64,000 bases of DNA from the NCBI RefSeq assembly GCF_932526225.1, contig NC_064036.1, forward strand, positions 5,649,519-5,713,518, in the 5' to 3' direction. Below are positions 60,330 to 64,000 of the stretch, piece by piece. A program made the position numbers and the translations under genes. Numbering within the stretch: position 1 is the first letter of the stretch; every line of letters begins with the position of its first letter. The stretch is from Nematostella vectensis (taxonomy: Eukaryota > Cnidaria > Anthozoa > Actiniaria > Edwardsiidae). The notes under the pieces are model-generated. The model made no database searches. It had not been told where the DNA came from and saw nothing but the letters and a program-made list of their open reading frames with translations.

Positions 60330-61530
60330 GAAAAACCTTTCTCTGGCTTTGGTTTTGTCCCTATACTGCGTACCATGTAAGTTTTCAACTTATGTATTGT
60401 TATAATTTAGTGGTACAATCAATGTGCATTCTATAAATGTATTTTCCTTGTTCTAATTCATTAAATCACTGCTTCAAATTTGACTTTAAATTTTATGTAG
60501 CTCTACCGGAAGTAGAAAGTGGAAAAAATTCTGGCTATTTATTTTATCCTTTTCATAATGATGAAATTGCAAATTTGTCAAAACACTCACACGACGATGA
60601 AGTGTAGTCAATGTACATTCCAAATCAGCTTTTATTTTCTGTTTTTCAATGAAAATACAAAAACTATTTGGAGAAGTGCATTTTAAAATCGCAAAATGTA
60701 ACGCACGCATTACAATTTTTCGTTACAAAATACTTGTTTTTTCGTGTTAGATTTCTACCGAAATGCCACTGTTTAATTCATCTAAACCATGAGATATATT
60801 CACTTACCAAAAATCATTTAGCTACGTTAAGGCGATCATTTAATTTTCTTAAGAAACAAAAAATTTTTTAGCTGGTTGTCAATTGGGTAACAACTCCGTG
60901 CACATAGCCCCCTATAAAAGTCTTTATTTTAGATAAATCCGAGCAGGACTCACTGTCCCCATCCGACAGGTTGTACGATTTGTGGGACTTTTGTGGGACA
61001 TAGAGGTTGCACTTCGCTAGCTTTTATTTGCTGCTTTCTGATTAGATACTCGTGCGCACGTCGGATCTATGAACTGCAGCTGTCTCTTCTAACTTTCCAT
61101 CTTTCCTCAGCATAAAAATAACTCTTCAACGCAATTTTTTAGGATACGTTTGAGTCATAATAGAATGGTCTTCAGAAACACAAAAAACTCACCCCGGCCG
61201 CGCGCAAGCACTTTGTGATTTGCATGGGGCCTGCTCCCAACTTTAGATTGATGGCACATAATTGCCCAAACAATAACCGAATCTTGGTTCCCGCTTCCCT
61301 CCTCCCAGCTGTAAAACAAACGACATAGGATTTTCGGTAATATTAATCAAATTTAATTGCCTACCTGCTCCATTTGAGCTTGGCTTCTCGGGGGAGACTT
61401 GCTCAATGTCAAGAAACGCTATAATTTAGTTTTATTCTGACTAAAATAAGGACCCCACTGCACTTGGGTTTGTTTTATTGTTATTATTGTTATAGTTAAA
61501 ATAGATAGCCCCTCTCTCATAAAAGCCTTC
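60330..61530. other. Unassigned AT-rich spacer between the minisatellite and the plus-strand LINE piece
   Basis: No recognisable coding, RNA or mobile feature. Confidence 0.4.
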
Positions 61531-61534
61531 TAGA

Positions 61535-62100
61535 GAAACAAAGCCTGGTTTGATGAGGAATGCAGACGGGAAAAAGAAAACCTAAAACCGATTGGGAGAA
61601 GAGTATGTAGCTTCTATGATATCCCTGAATAAAGGCAGGAACTCTTTATCAAGAAAAAAAAGGTTAGGAAATTATGCAGGCGCAAGAAATACAACAACAC
61701 GCAGTCCAAAATACGAAACTTAGATTTTAAAGACAGTACAAAGCTCTGGTGGTCGCTGAAGAACATTTTTAATGTAGGAAAAAACATATCTCAGCAAGAA
61801 TGTCCGGTCGAATTAGACACATTCTATTCGCATTTTAAGGAGCTTAATGATAACGCAGAAACAAACCGAGTAATACCTAGAAATGTCGACGAAGGCAATG
61901 GCCCTTTAGTCACAGACATAGCACCCGAGAAAGTGGAAATTGTAATATGACATTTAAAAAATAATAAAGCGCCGGGAAATGATAATATCCTGAATGAGTT
62001 ATTAAAATATGGAAAAGATACTTTAGTTTTTTACATCACCCAATTGTTGAACATAATACTTCTTACATCAGGCAGTTTTCCCCAAGAGTTGAACTTGGGC
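61535..62100 (+). pseudogene. Non-LTR retrotransposon fragment, linker and RT first half
   Basis: Plus strand: KLWWSLKNIF, LDTFYSHFKELND and the RT start HLKNNKAPGNDNILNELLKY followed by SGSFPQELNLG. Stops (TAA at about 61630, TGA at about 61947) break it. It carries the region of a LINE ORF2 that precedes the segment found in reverse at 57930-59570. Confidence 0.8.
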
Positions 62101-64000
62101 TTTATATATACACCACATGGCTGTTATTGCATCATCTCTTTCCTGATTGGCTATTCGTGTGCGCGTGATTGACATGTCGGGTCTATAAGCTATCCTACTC
62201 TGGGTACCAGAGGCTCGAGCTTCACTCATAACAATGTGGTTATTTATTTGCTGTTGCGCGAACATCCACAGGAATCCTGAAGCGAAAAGAGAAAAAAGTA
62301 ACTTGATCTTCATTGTAAACAACAATAGGAACTAAGGAATTCCGTATTGCCCGGAATTCCGGAATTCCGTATTGCCCTACGAAAAAAATTTTCACAATCA
62401 TCTGTTTTTTGAAATATTTTTCCACCTTCAAACTGCAAAATAAGCGACAGCGAACATTCAAATAGCGAATTCCCAGAAGAAGCAGAAATGGTTGGTTGGC
62501 GGGCCGTCTTTTTCCGTATCCGGAGCGGGACATTTTGCGAGCTTTTTTGTGTTGTTTTGTTCGGTTGCACAAATCTTGCAAAACAAAAACAAAATCAACC
62601 AAAACACCAAAGCCACCAAAAAAATTGGGAATGGACGAGCACTCTAAGTCGGAGTTTTATTATCCGAAGAGATTGAAGAGGAAAATTTTGAAAAAAAAAT
62701 TACGAGCCGGCGAGCACCACCGATAGCCAGTTATTTATATCGGCAAATGAATAAATTACAAAGGGTGTAATAACCCAGAAAAGTCTCTTTAAGATAAAAG
62801 TCCTACCAGCTGTTATTTGTAAATATAATATTTCAATCAAATCATAAAGCAACACAAAGCGATTGGCCTTTTCATTTTACTCCAGAAGTTTGTTCTTTTC
62901 ATAACCGTGGAGTTTCATACCGTGGAGTTTTGGAACCTCGCAAAGCCTCGGTCGATACGTCAATGCCTCGGTTTGATATTTCCCGGCATGACCGCACTCT
63001 CGGTTAGTAAGTAGTTAATATCGTGTGAGACTCTACACTTTAAATCGCACGATTTATGATTTTTGTACGCTATATTTATGTTTGAGGCCTCAAACCCGAT
63101 GCTCAAATGCCTGTGCCAAGGAAAATATGAACTCTAGAGTTTGAATGGTTGCTTACGAAAGGTTTAATCATTAATCACATAATTTTCTAAAGCTTAAAAA
63201 CAGTGCGTGCATTTCGATGTAGGTTGCTTTTTTGTTATGAGCAAAAAAAAATGTCATATGCACGTGCGTGACTGGACAAAGAAGTACAAAGGCTAAAAGC
63301 AGCAATGTAGACTTAGGTCTGACCTGATTACTATAGCAACATAGCAACAGACCCCGATATTTTTCAGTGTACATCTCAGCGAGCTGTGCGTGGCGTAACC
63401 GACTAAGACAGGGCTGGGATCCTGGTTATTGCCTCCCCATTAATGCGCGGGAACCTAAGGTTCCTTTGTGTTGTACAGTTCGCTAGATAGCGGTGCTGGG
63501 GCCGAAATCTCCAGCTTAGCCGTGAAGCTTTAGCTACCATACGGTGTTTCAGCACATGTCTGGAAGTATGGTCGTTTTTTCTCTTTTTACCAGATCTTGA
63601 CAAGGTTCGATTCTCGGCCATGTCCTCGAATTTTTTTTTTCATAGTTTACATTTACTATCAGTACTTTTTTATGGCGTTGTCATTTTTTCATGTCGTCTC
63701 ATGATATTGCAGTGCATAGCCAGGATTTGCCCACCGGGCTGTGCCATGTATGTAGTCTTGACGTTTACATGGCAACACATACCACAGGGTAACTAAGAAA
63801 AATGTCATCACTTACGATCTTAAAATGCTACAGCACAGGGTACCCATGTGTTAGGGTCTTACTTAGGGCTAGCAGGCTCGTTGCCAGGATTTTTAAAGAT
63901 TTTAGTTTTAGGGTTGATTATTACCTGATTTTCGAGTAAGTTTTATATCGGGAATGTACCAAAGCATTTTGTTATACCTGCCGCAATTTGAAATAAATAA
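62101..64000. other. Terminal region without a supported gene
   Basis: Contains a lone MITE end at 62196-62222, a GGAATTCCGTATTGCCC short repeat at about 62337-62382, and several short open frames with no domain. Small genes cannot be excluded. Confidence 0.4.
62196..62222 (+). repeat. Solo end of the TGGGTACCAGAGGCTC MITE family
   Basis: CTCTGGGTACCAGAGGCTCG matches the terminal repeat of the element at 45475-45575. No partner end was found nearby. Confidence 0.6.

Noticed and set aside
59672-60405. Long Lys/Arg/Ser/Gln-rich open frames
   Set aside because: Encoded entirely by the GGGAACGCTCAAAA minisatellite, which lacks stops in these frames.
62496-62726. 76-residue Lys-rich plus-strand frame as a gene
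   Set aside because: No domain, no splice or conservation evidence; overlapping frames on the other strand are equally long.
63590-63625. GGTTCGATTCTCGGCC as a tRNA B box on the plus strand
   Set aside because: No A box or foldable tRNA upstream at the needed distance.

Overview
The window is animal nuclear DNA: genes are split by many short introns with GT-AG boundaries, and the intergenic and intronic DNA is AT-rich and full of small transposons and minisatellites. Gene content (a DCC/neogenin netrin receptor, a selenium-binding protein, a mitochondrial lysophosphatidate phosphatase, an aquaglyceroporin) and the type of mobile elements suggest a cnidarian, probably a sea anemone. The species is an inference; no sequence search was possible. 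Exon models were built by hand from reading frame, splice sites and phase agreement.

Layout. 190-3522 (+): 3' two thirds of a SELENBP1 gene (6 exons visible). 7433-29139 (-): a complete 20-exon DCC/neogenin-type receptor (1372 codons plus stop), tail to tail with SELENBP1. 31524-36880: a 5.36 kb DNA transposon with 22-bp perfect terminal inverted repeats. It carries three spliced genes: a 9-exon putative transposase (-), a 3-exon chromodomain protein (+) and a tiny 2-exon gene (+). 38539-43392 (+): a 10-exon ACP6-type acid phosphatase. 48150-50092: about 28 copies of a 70-bp satellite unit. 51468-54956 (-): a 6-exon aquaglyceroporin. 57930-62100: broken non-LTR retrotransposon pieces in opposite orientations, separated by an inverted minisatellite. 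The rest is intergenic DNA with MITEs, a tRNA-derived SINE and simple repeats.

Two observations stand out. First, the transposon at 31524-36880 looks nearly intact, with one homopolymer frameshift, and combines a DDE-like spliced transposase with a separate chromodomain gene. Second, at least five tandem arrays begin exactly at exon boundaries: splice donors in SELENBP1 and DCC exons 12 and 16, the splice acceptor of DCC exon 18, and the stop codon of ACP6. They multiply splice sites or the coding end many times over. The host genes are otherwise unrelated and show no operon-like logic.
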